Assembly (NCBI GenBank): GCA_029054535.1
Contig: JAIDFC010000057.1
Span: 1 to 8,280 of the forward strand
DNA length: 8,280 bases
Direction: 5' to 3'
Origin: Rikenella sp.
GTDB taxonomy: Bacteria; Bacteroidota; Bacteroidia; Bacteroidales; Rikenellaceae
Made by a program: the position numbers and the translations under genes. Shown here one piece after another: positions 1 through 4,887 of the stretch (positions are counted from its first letter, which is position 1; each line of letters opens with the position of its first letter). The notes below the pieces were generated by a model. The model saw only the letters and a program-made list of their open reading frames with translations. It ran no database searches and had not been told where the DNA came from.

Positions 1-2099
1 GTCCCACGCCCCGCCATGTTCGTAGCGATCGTAACCTGCCCCGCACGCCCCGCCTCGGCGACGATCTGCGCCTCGAGCTGGTGTTGCTTGGCATTGAGGA
101 CGTTATGCTTGATCCCCCTGAGTTTGAGCATCTTAGACAAGAGTTCCGAAATCTCGACCGAAGTGGTCCCCACCAGCACCGGACGACCCTCGCCCACCAA
201 CCGCACAATCTCCTCGATCACCGCCGCATACTTTTCCCGCTTGGTCTTGTAAATCAAGTCCTGGAAATCTTTCCGCACCACCGGCCGGTTGGTCGGAATA
301 ACGATCACGTCCAGCTTGTAGATATTCCACAATTCCGACGCCTCGGTCTCGGCCGTCCCGGTCATCCCGCTGAGCTTGTGGTACATCCGGAAATAGTTCT
401 GGAGCGTAATCGTCGCGAACGTCTGCGTCGCCGCCTCGACCTTGACCCGCTCCTTCGCCTCGATCGCCTGGTGCAGCCCGTCCGAATACCTCCGCCCGTC
501 CAAGATACGCCCTGTCTGCTCGTCCACGATCTTCACCTTGTTGTCCATCACCACATACTCGGTATCCTTTTCGAACAGCGCATAGGCCTTCAAAAGCTGA
601 TGCACCGTATGCACCCGCTCCGACTTGAGCGCATATTCCGACAGCAGCTTATCCTTCGCCGCCATCCGCTCTTCGACCGTCATGTCATTTCGCTCCAAGG
701 TCGCAATCTCGCTCCCGATGTCCGGCAGAATAAAGAACCGCTTGTCGTTGATGTTCCCCGACAGCGCATCGTGCCCCTTGTCCGTGAGTTCGACACTGTG
801 CAACTTCTCGTCGATGATGAAATAGAGGTCGTCCGTAACCTCGTGCATCCGCTTGCTGTTGTCCTGCATGTAGAAGTTTTCGGTCTTCTGCATGAGCGCC
901 TTCATCCCCGGTTCGGAGAGGAATTTGATGAGCGGCTTGTACTTCGGCAACCCCTTATGCACCCGCAGCAAGAGGATCCCCCCCCGCTGTTCATCTCCCT
1001 CGGCGATGACCTTCTTGGCCTCCGCCAAGAGAGAGGTACACAAATTCCGCTGCAAATTATACAGCGTCTCGACCTGCCCCCTGTACTCCTCGAACAGCTG
1101 ATCCTCCCCTCTGGGCACCGGCCCCGAAATGATGAGCGGCGTCCGGGCGTCGTCGATCAGCACCGAGTCGACCTCGTCGACAATCGCATAATGGTGCTCC
1201 CGCTGCACCAAATCCCCCGGTTCGATCGCCATGTTGTCCCGCAGGTAGTCGAACCCGAACTCGTTATTGGTCCCGAACGTAATGTCGCAGTTATACGCAG
1301 CCCGTCGCGCATCGCTGTTAGGTTGGTGTTTGTCGATACAATCGACCGTCAATCCGTGAAACTGGTACAACGGCCCCATCCACTCCGAGTCGCGCCGCGC
1401 CAGGTAGTCATTGACCGTAACGACATGCACCCCCTTACCGGCCAAAGCGTTGAGAAACACCGGCAACGTCGCCACCAGCGTTTTCCCCTCGCCCGTGGCC
1501 ATCTCGGCCACATTCCCCTTGTGGAGCGCCACCCCGCCGAACAGCTGCACATCATAATGGACCATATCCCACTTGACCTCCGTCCCTCCGGCCAGCCAAT
1601 GGTTTCGATAGATAGCCCGCTCCCCGTCGATGGTAACGAAATCGGCCCCTTTCGCCGCCAACTCCCGGTCGGCTTCCGTCGCGGTAACGATAATGGTCCC
1701 CTCGCCGCCCTCCTGTCCCGCCTGCGCGAACCGCCGCGCGGTATCCTTGACAATCGCGAACACTTCGGGCAAAATCTCATCCAACACCTGCTCGATGGTC
1801 TCGTTGACATGCTTCCTGAGCCGATCGATCTCGGTCCCGATCTGCTCCTTCTCCACAATCTCGACCTCCGCCTCCTCCATCCTGGCCTTGAGCTGCGCGA
1901 TCCGCTCCTCGTCCTCCCTGATCCGCTCGCGAATCAAAGCCTTGAACCCGCTCACCCGTTCCCTCAACTCGTCGTCCGAGAGTCGCTCGATCTCCGGCCC
2001 CACGGCCAGAATCCGATCCACATACGGCTGAATCGCCTTCCGGTCCTTATCCGCTTTGCTGCCGAAAAACAGCTTCAACAAACTGGCTGTAACACTCAT
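1..2099 (-). CDS. secA: Preprotein translocase subunit SecA (3' end of gene outside window)
   Basis: ATPase motor that pushes unfolded preproteins through SecYEG at the inner membrane. Reading leftward from an ATG at 2097-2099 gives 699 uninterrupted codons; the C-terminal part lies beyond base 1. Visible: N-terminal start [19 protein letters not shown]; an Arg/Glu-rich helical stretch at residues about 55-120; Walker A MATGEGKT at 200-207; [15 protein letters not shown] at 275-289; Walker B DEVD at 308-311; [10 protein letters not shown] at 318-327; the preprotein-crosslinking region and second nucleotide-binding fold with [12 protein letters not shown] at 526-537, MTGTAETE at 579-586 and VIPTNRP at 600-606; the start of motif VI (NMAGRG) at the edge. 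Walker A lies about 100 residues later than in E. coli SecA, as expected for the enlarged Bacteroidota form of roughly 1,100 residues. No Shine-Dalgarno precedes the ATG, only an AT-rich leader, which is normal for this phylum. A TATCTTTG box about 43 bases upstream may be its promoter. Confidence 0.97.
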   Translation of the reverse strand, partial: MSVTASLLKLFFGSKADKDRKAIQPYVDRILAVGPEIERLSDDELRERVSGFKALIRERIREDEERIAQLKARMEEAEVEIVEKEQIGTEIDRLRKHVNETIEQVLDEILPEVFAIVKDTARRFAQAGQEGGEGTIIVTATEADRELAAKGADFVTIDGERAIYRNHWLAGGTEVKWDMVHYDVQLFGGVALHKGNVAEMATGEGKTLVATLPVFLNALAGKGVHVVTVNDYLARRDSEWMGPLYQFHGLTVDCIDKHQPNSDARRAAYNCDITFGTNNEFGFDYLRDNMAIEPGDLVQREHHYAIVDEVDSVLIDDARTPLIISGPVPRGEDQLFEEYRGQVETLYNLQRNLCTSLLAEAKKVIAEGDEQRGGILLLRVHKGLPKYKPLIKFLSEPGMKALMQKTENFYMQDNSKRMHEVTDDLYFIIDEKLHSVELTDKGHDALSGNINDKRFFILPDIGSEIATLERNDMTVEERMAAKDKLLSEYALKSERVHTVHQLLKAYALFEKDTEYVVMDNKVKIVDEQTGRILDGRRYSDGLHQAIEAKERVKVEAATQTFATITLQNYFRMYHKLSGMTGTAETEASELWNIYKLDVIVIPTNRPVVRKDFQDLIYKTKREKYAAVIEEIVRLVGEGRPVLVGTTSVEISELLSKMLKLRGIKHNVLNAKQHQLEAQIVAEAGRAGQVTIATNMAGRG

Positions 2100-2141
2100 A
2101 GTTATCTGAAAAACTTGTTTATTCCTCGACTTTGAAAGTAC

Positions 2142-2149
2142 CAAAGATA
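2142..2149 (-). promoter_or_regulatory. Candidate -7 box of the secA promoter
   Basis: On the minus strand this reads TATCTTTG, a full match to the Bacteroidota -7 consensus TAnnTTTG. It would place transcription start near 2135, giving an AT-rich leader of about 36 bases before the secA ATG at 2099. I see no good TTG at the expected 19-21 base spacing upstream, so the promoter is either -33-poor or the box is fortuitous. Confidence 0.5.
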
Positions 2150-2203
2150 GCAATAATTGTGCTAATCCGTTCGCTTTCGCCCCGGAAAGTTTCCTGAACC
2201 CGA

Positions 2204-2215
2204 ACCGTGCACGGT
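2204..2215. repeat. 12-bp perfect palindrome
   Basis: ACCGTGCACGGT equals its own reverse complement. It lies between the leftward TATCTTTG box (2142-2149) and the rightward one (2237-2244), a position that would suit an operator shared by divergent promoters. No regulator is identifiable from the window. Confidence 0.5.
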
Positions 2216-2236
2216 ACAACCTGCCTCCGAATACGC

Positions 2237-2244
2237 TATCTTTG
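2237..2244 (+). promoter_or_regulatory. Candidate rightward -7 box (TATCTTTG)
   Basis: A full match to TAnnTTTG on the plus strand. No TTG is found 19-21 bases upstream. If it is used, transcription would start near 2251 and give the PLP-enzyme gene at 2672 a leader of about 420 bases that crosses all the hairpins in this region. The only reading frame close by (from a TTG at 2242) has no recognisable content. Confidence 0.4.
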
Positions 2245-2287
2245 TTTCTCAAAAATGTACTATTTATACGCCCCGTGTTTGGCTACT

Positions 2288-2301
2288 GTACGGTACCGTA
2301 C
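2288..2301. repeat. 14-bp perfect palindrome
   Basis: GTACGGTACCGTAC is a perfect palindrome with a central KpnI-like GGTACC. It shares the string ACGGTAC with the right side and flank of the palindrome at 2204-2215, so the two could be related sites. Its right end overlaps GTACTTTTT (2298-2306), which is inverted as AAAAAGTAC at 2383-2391. Confidence 0.5.
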
Positions 2302-2405
2302 TTTTTGACTCCGTCTTCCTCGCGCTACCTCGGCATAGTCCGCAAGCGGTCTCTGCTCTCGGAACGCTACTCGGTTCTGAAGAAAAAGTACCAAAAAGAC
2401 TTCCG

Positions 2406-2422
2406 GCGATACTGCGTATCGC
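2406..2422. repeat. Short hairpin, 7-bp arms
   Basis: GCGATAC and GTATCGC are perfect inverted arms around a TGC loop. No T-tract follows on either strand, so an intrinsic terminator is unlikely. Confidence 0.5.
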
Positions 2423-2466
2423 ATGGGCTGCCGTAGTCAAGAGCCCTGAGGACTTATTATTGGGGC

Positions 2467-2518
2467 GGGGCAATAGCGGGCTATAACGCGAATTAAAAAT
2501 CAAGCCCGCTATTGCTCC
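2467..2518. repeat. Long hairpin, 13-bp perfect core stem
   Basis: GCAATAGCGGGCT (2470-2482) is exactly inverted as AGCCCGCTATTGC (2503-2515). A G-U wobble and two further G-C pairs extend the stem to 16 bp (2467-2482 with 2503-2518). The 20-base loop is AT-rich. This is the strongest secondary structure between secA and the PLP-enzyme gene. Without an adjacent T-tract it looks like a repeat element or a leader structure and not a terminator. Confidence 0.65.
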
Positions 2519-2559
2519 CGGCCCAAAGTAAACCGAGACTATTCACTAAGAACGGTCAT

Positions 2560-2577
2560 GGAATGCGTTAGCATTCC
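2560..2577. repeat. Short hairpin, 7-bp arms
   Basis: GGAATGC and GCATTCC are perfect inverted arms around a GTTA loop. It directly abuts the next hairpin, which starts at its last base. Confidence 0.5.
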
Positions 2578-2592
2578 CGAAAGTTTTTTCGG
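2577..2592. repeat. Short hairpin, 6-bp arms
   Basis: CCGAAA (2577-2582) and TTTCGG (2587-2592) pair around GTTT. It shares its end bases with the hairpins on both sides, so the three are consecutive and would compete at the shared bases 2577 and 2592. Confidence 0.4.
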
Positions 2593-2615
2593 TTCCTTTT
2601 GTTCACAAAAGGAAC
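2592..2615. repeat. Hairpin, 10-bp perfect arms
   Basis: GTTCCTTTTG (2592-2601) is perfectly inverted as CAAAAGGAAC (2606-2615) around TTCA. It ends 56 bases before the PLP-enzyme start codon. The stem could matter to a transcript reading into that gene, or be the edge of a repeat element; the sequence alone does not decide. Confidence 0.6.
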
Positions 2616-2671
2616 AGTACCATCCCGTCGCTAAAGAACAGACATAATAGTACGTATATTTCAAGACAACG

Positions 2672-3925
2672 ATGAAGAACGAAGAACGAGGATTTACGAC
2701 CACCGTTTTGAGCGTAGCTTGCGGAAAGAGCGACCCGCACGGGGCCTTGAACGTTCCGGTTTACCAGACCGCGGCTTACGAGTTTGCGAGCGCCGAGGCG
2801 ATGGAGTCGGCTTTTACGGGTCGGACGCCCGACCACGCCTATTCGCGGATCACGAACCCGACGGTGGAGCATTTCGAGGAGAGCGTGCGCCAGGCGACCG
2901 GGGCATTGAGCGTAACGGCGCTCAATTCGGGGATGGCCGCGATCTCGAATCTGTTTCTGACGCTCGGCCGGTCGGGGGCCAACGTGGTAACGTCTCCGCA
3001 CCTGTTCGGGAACACCTATTCACTGTTGGCGTCGACGCTCCGGGAGTTCGGCGTCGAGACACGGTTTGCCGACATGACCGACCCGGCGGCGGTGGCGGCG
3101 GCGATCGACAGCGAAACGTGCGCGGTATTCCTGGAGACCATCACCAACCCGCAGATGGAGGTGGCCGATTTGTCGGCCTTGGCGGCTGTTTGCCAGGCGG
3201 CGGGGACTCCGTTGGTGGCCGACACGACGATCGTACCGTTCCATGCGTTCCACGCCCGGGATTTCGGGATCGACCTGGAGGTCGTCTCGAGCACGAAATA
3301 CCTGTCGGGCGGAGCTACGAGCCTGGGCGGCCTGTTGATCGACTACGGGCGGTTCGACTGGAGCCGCAACCCGAAACTGGCCCGTTCGGCCGAGACCTAC
3401 GGCGTGCAACCGCACGAGGCGTTCACAGCCAAGCTCCGGCGCGAGATCCATCGCAATCTGGGGGCTTATATGACGCCCCAGGTGGCTTACCAGCAGATGC
3501 TCGGGCTGGAGACCCTGGAGGTTCGTTATGCCCGGGTTTCACAGACGACGTTGGAGGTGGCACAGGCATTATCCTCCGGAGAGTTTCGTGGGATCGTTTC
3601 GGTGAACTACCCGGGTTTGCCTTCGAACCGGTTCCACGCGGTGGCGACGCGCCAGTTCGGCACGGCACCGGGAGCGATGCTGACGTTCGACCTGGCTTCG
3701 CAGGCAGCTTGCTACGCCTTCATGAATCGGCTCCGGCTGATTCGCCGGGCGACGAACCTGTTCGACAACAAATCGTTGGCAATCCATCCGTGGAGCACGA
3801 TTTTCGGCACGTTCAGCGAAGAGGCGCGCCGGTCGATGGACATTTCGCCGTGCACGATCCGGCTTTCGGTGGGTTTGGAAGATGCGGCGGACCTGCAGTC
3901 AGACATCCGCCAGGCACTGAGTTAG
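2672..3925 (+). CDS. PLP-dependent Cys/Met-metabolism family enzyme (MetY / gamma-lyase-like)
   Basis: Cytosolic fold-type I PLP enzyme of 417 residues, the usual length for this family (O-acetylhomoserine sulfhydrylase, cystathionine gamma-synthase, methionine gamma-lyase). Known family residues are in place: Tyr57 and Arg59 of YSRITNP (PLP phosphate, neighbouring subunit), Ser86-Gly87-Met88 (phosphate), Asp184 (pyridine nitrogen), Ser206 and Thr208, Lys209 of SSTKYLSGG (Schiff base), and Arg397 of IRLSVGLED (substrate carboxylate). Compared with P. putida methionine gamma-lyase from memory, these sites up to the Schiff-base lysine are all offset by two residues. At that offset the catalytic Tyr114 is Phe112 and the lyase-specific Cys116 is Asn114, which argues against a true methionine gamma-lyase. 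I infer O-acetylhomoserine sulfhydrylase-like activity; the substrate remains uncertain. The ATG at 2672 begins MKNEERGFTT, a normal start; no Shine-Dalgarno is seen. No terminator follows before the tRNA promoter. Confidence 0.9.
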   Translation: MKNEERGFTTTVLSVACGKSDPHGALNVPVYQTAAYEFASAEAMESAFTGRTPDHAYSRITNPTVEHFEESVRQATGALSVTALNSGMAAISNLFLTLGRSGANVVTSPHLFGNTYSLLASTLREFGVETRFADMTDPAAVAAAIDSETCAVFLETITNPQMEVADLSALAAVCQAAGTPLVADTTIVPFHAFHARDFGIDLEVVSSTKYLSGGATSLGGLLIDYGRFDWSRNPKLARSAETYGVQPHEAFTAKLRREIHRNLGAYMTPQVAYQQMLGLETLEVRYARVSQTTLEVAQALSSGEFRGIVSVNYPGLPSNRFHAVATRQFGTAPGAMLTFDLASQAACYAFMNRLRLIRRATNLFDNKSLAIHPWSTIFGTFSEEARRSMDISPCTIRLSVGLEDAADLQSDIRQALS

Positions 3926-3991
3926 AAAACTGGATTTCAACGAGATAACAATTCGACACCTATATTTTTGTTCAAAATTATAGTTTGAGAG

Positions 3992-4021
3992 TTGCGTGTT
4001 CATTTTTTTTGTCTACCTTTG
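3992..4021 (+). promoter_or_regulatory. Bacteroidota -33/-7 promoter for tRNA-Thr
   Basis: TTG at 3992-3994 and TACCTTTG at 4014-4021 match the Bacteroidota consensus (TTG, then 19-21 bases, then TAnnTTTG) with a 19-base spacer. Transcription would start near 4028, a few bases before the tRNA-Thr 5' end at 4035. This is the clearest promoter in the window. A second TAnnTTTG match, TATTTTTG at 3963-3970, lacks a suitable -33 box. Confidence 0.8.
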
Positions 4022-4034
4022 TGGGCGTTGAATT

Positions 4035-4106
<72 letters not shown>

Positions 4107-4110
4107 CGAA

Positions 4111-4255
4111 CAAAAGTTCTTTTTGGGGTGCATCGGCAAGGCCCGTCGGGCCTTTTGTGGTGAGGATTATCTTTTTCGGCAAGTCGACTTGTCGAAATAA
4201 GATGAGCCGCAGCACAAGATTCGGAGAATCTACGAAAACGACAAAAGAACTTTTG
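4111..4255. repeat. 13-bp inverted repeats flanking a 119-bp interior
   Basis: CAAAAGTTCTTTT (4111-4123) is perfectly inverted as AAAAGAACTTTTG (4243-4255). The left arm begins 5 bases after the tRNA-Thr discriminator. The interior contains the terminator at 4138-4156 and no gene. I see no target-site duplication at the outer ends, so a MITE-like identity is only a possibility. Confidence 0.5.
4138..4156 (+). terminator. Intrinsic terminator after tRNA-Thr
   Basis: AAGGCCC (4138-4144) pairs with GGGCCTT (4148-4154) around GTC, and the pairing T residues run on as TTTT (4153-4156). It lies 32 bases past the tRNA-Thr 3' end and would separate tRNA-Thr from tRNA-Gly transcription. The T-tract is short. 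Confidence 0.6.
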
Positions 4256-4275
4256 GCGAGCGCATAGAGGATAAC

Positions 4276-4303
4276 GACCCGTAATCCTCGGCACAGCTCG
4301 AAC
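4276..4303 (+). pseudogene. Relic of the tRNA-Thr 3' end
   Basis: Bases 4283-4303 repeat 4090-4111 (end of the T loop, T stem, acceptor strand and five flanking bases) with one A deleted from GGCAACAG. Homology extends a little left as GACCCG at 4276-4281, against GTCCCG in the tRNA, with AGTT missing. No matching 5' acceptor, D arm or anticodon arm is visible upstream, so it cannot be a functional tRNA. Confidence 0.7.
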
Positions 4304-4339
4304 GCAGAGGGGGGGGCTTGAGTAGTGGAAATATATATT

Positions 4340-4412
4340 GCGGAAATAGCTCAGTTGGTAGAGCACAACCTTGCCAAGGTTGGGGTCGCGAGTTCGAGTC
4401 TCGTTTTCCGCT
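4340..4412 (+). tRNA. tRNA-Gly (anticodon GCC)
   Basis: A full cloverleaf: acceptor GCGGAAA (4340-4346) pairs with TTTCCGC (4405-4411). D stem is GCTC/GAGC (4349-4352, 4361-4364). Anticodon stem CAACC/GGTTG encloses TTGCCAA with anticodon GCC at 4373-4375, reading GGC (and GGU by wobble). T stem GCGAG/CTCGT (one G-U) encloses TTCGAGT. T4412 is the discriminator, and CCA is not encoded. I see no canonical promoter directly upstream; the bases before it are ATATATATT. A terminator follows at 4417 and a 22-bp perfect copy of its 3' end at 4546. Confidence 0.97.
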
Positions 4413-4416
4413 CACG

Positions 4417-4445
4417 AAGGCAGTCAGAAATGACTGTCTTTTTTG
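4417..4445 (+). terminator. Intrinsic terminator after tRNA-Gly
   Basis: AAGGCAGTCA (4417-4426) pairs with TGACTGTCTT (4431-4440), with one G-U, around a GAAA tetraloop. Four more T residues follow (4441-4444). It begins 5 bases past the tRNA-Gly discriminator. Confidence 0.85.
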
Positions 4446-4477
4446 TTTGAAAGAAAACCGAGACTTCGGCGAGCGAA

Positions 4478-4494
4478 CTCAAGGCCCCCTTGAG
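4478..4494. repeat. Short hairpin, 7-bp arms
   Basis: CTCAAGG and CCTTGAG are perfect inverted arms around CCC, followed by a G-rich run (GGGGGATCGGGGG). It lies between the tRNA-Gly terminator and the Gly relic, and lacks a T-tract. Confidence 0.45.
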
Positions 4495-4534
4495 GGGGAT
4501 CGGGGGTGAGAGACACCGGCGCGAGAGTCCCCGC

Positions 4535-4566
4535 GCGGAGCGTGGGTTCGAGTCTCGTTTTCCGCT
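4535..4566 (+). pseudogene. Relic of the tRNA-Gly 3' half with minihelix fold
   Basis: Bases 4546-4567 are identical to 4392-4413, covering the last T-stem base, T loop, T stem, acceptor strand, discriminator and one flanking base of tRNA-Gly. Directly upstream, GCGGAGC (4535-4541) can face TTTCCGC (4559-4565), and GTGGG (4542-4546) can face CTCGT (4554-4558). The result has exact tRNA acceptor/T-arm geometry: 7+5 positions with a 7-base loop TTCGAGT. By my count there are seven Watson-Crick pairs, four G-U pairs and one mismatch. D and anticodon arms are absent. It is either a decayed tRNA duplicate or a small tRNA-like element; the upstream GCGGA match could be chance. Confidence 0.65.
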
Positions 4567-4574
4567 CGAGATGG

Positions 4575-4609
4575 ACGCTCGATAATCAATAGATTATCGA
4601 GCGTTTTTT
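4575..4609 (+). terminator. Strong intrinsic terminator after the Gly relic
   Basis: ACGCTCGATAATC (4575-4587) is perfectly inverted as GATTATCGAGCGT (4592-4604) around AATA, followed by five T residues. A 13-bp stem with a T-tract is a textbook terminator. It starts 9 bases after the Gly relic's discriminator position, although no intact gene precedes it after the 4417 terminator. Confidence 0.85.
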
Positions 4610-4785
4610 ATTCGAAAAATTTTAAAAGAGCGGAGGTTATCCCCACCTCGCAACGCTCGAACCATCAAGTCAGGGAAAAAGGCTCAGAGATCCCGAAAAA
4701 AGGTCTAAGAAAGCTTCGTGAATAGCCGCTTGCCTCGTTCCCCGTCTCCGCCTTCCCCCCACCCCTGAGAGGATACCAAAACAGC
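4610..4785. other. Convergent intergenic remainder
   Basis: No gene is seen between the last tRNA-side terminator and the nifJ-side hairpin. The only structure noted is an interrupted stem: GAGCG-GAGGT (4628-4637) against ACCTC (4645-4649) and CGCTC (4654-4658), with GCAA bulged. The rest is unremarkable pyrimidine-rich sequence. Confidence 0.5.
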
Positions 4786-4823
4786 CGGGGCGCTCGCGGG
4801 TAAAAATATCCGCGAGCGCCCCG
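4786..4823 (-). terminator. Probable terminator hairpin downstream of nifJ
   Basis: GGGGCGCTCGCGG (4787-4799) is perfectly inverted as CCGCGAGCGCCCC (4810-4822). Extra pairs at both ends give about 16 bp around an A-rich loop. It lies about 65 bases after the nifJ stop on the minus strand. Reading leftward it is followed by GCTGTTTTGG, a weak T-tract, so termination by this hairpin is likely but not certain. It also separates nifJ from the convergent tRNA block. Confidence 0.65.
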
Positions 4824-4887
4824 AACCGTCTACCTAACAACCCCATCGCCGCAACGAAAGAGCTGCAACTTACCTTATAACAAGCCC

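Larger units (their letters stand above)
2100..2671. other. Divergent intergenic region rich in palindromes
   Basis: This 572-bp stretch separates the divergently transcribed secA and PLP-enzyme genes. I see no credible protein gene in it. It holds one TAnnTTTG box on each strand, two perfect palindromes (2204-2215 and 2288-2301), a 9-bp inverted pair GTACTTTTT/AAAAAGTAC (2298-2306 and 2383-2391), and five hairpins between 2406 and 2615, listed separately. Because no gene on the plus strand ends upstream, the hairpins cannot be ordinary terminators of a plus-strand gene. They are more likely parts of intergenic repeat elements or of a structured leader. Whether these units recur elsewhere in the genome cannot be judged from the window. 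Confidence 0.7.

Noticed and set aside
81..2135. 684-codon open frame on the plus strand across secA
   Set aside because: It is antisense to a clear, motif-complete secA. Its Arg/Leu/His/Pro-rich translation is what GC-rich codons give in reverse, and no family is recognisable.
2242..2503. Small frames on both strands (about 64 and 79 codons) in the divergent intergenic region
   Set aside because: Low-complexity Ser/Arg-rich translations overlapping palindromes, with no supporting start context or family. More likely repeat sequence than genes.
2250..2671. SAM riboswitch upstream of the MetY-like gene
   Set aside because: The context suggested it, but I could not find the conserved SAM-I (S-box) or SAM-II core motifs in the leader. 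A covariance search would settle it.
2719..3948. 409-codon frame overlapping the PLP-enzyme gene in another plus frame
   Set aside because: The Gly/Arg/Asp-rich translation has no motif, while the overlapping frame encodes a full PLP enzyme with all landmark residues.
4309..4316. Run of eight G residues as a phase-variation tract
   Set aside because: It lies in non-coding DNA between a tRNA relic and tRNA-Gly, not at a promoter spacer or in a reading frame that I can identify.
4392..4567. attL/attR of an integrated genetic island
   Set aside because: The repeat of a tRNA 3' end is typical of att sites, but only about 130 bases lie between the copies and there is no integrase. At most it is a scar of excision.
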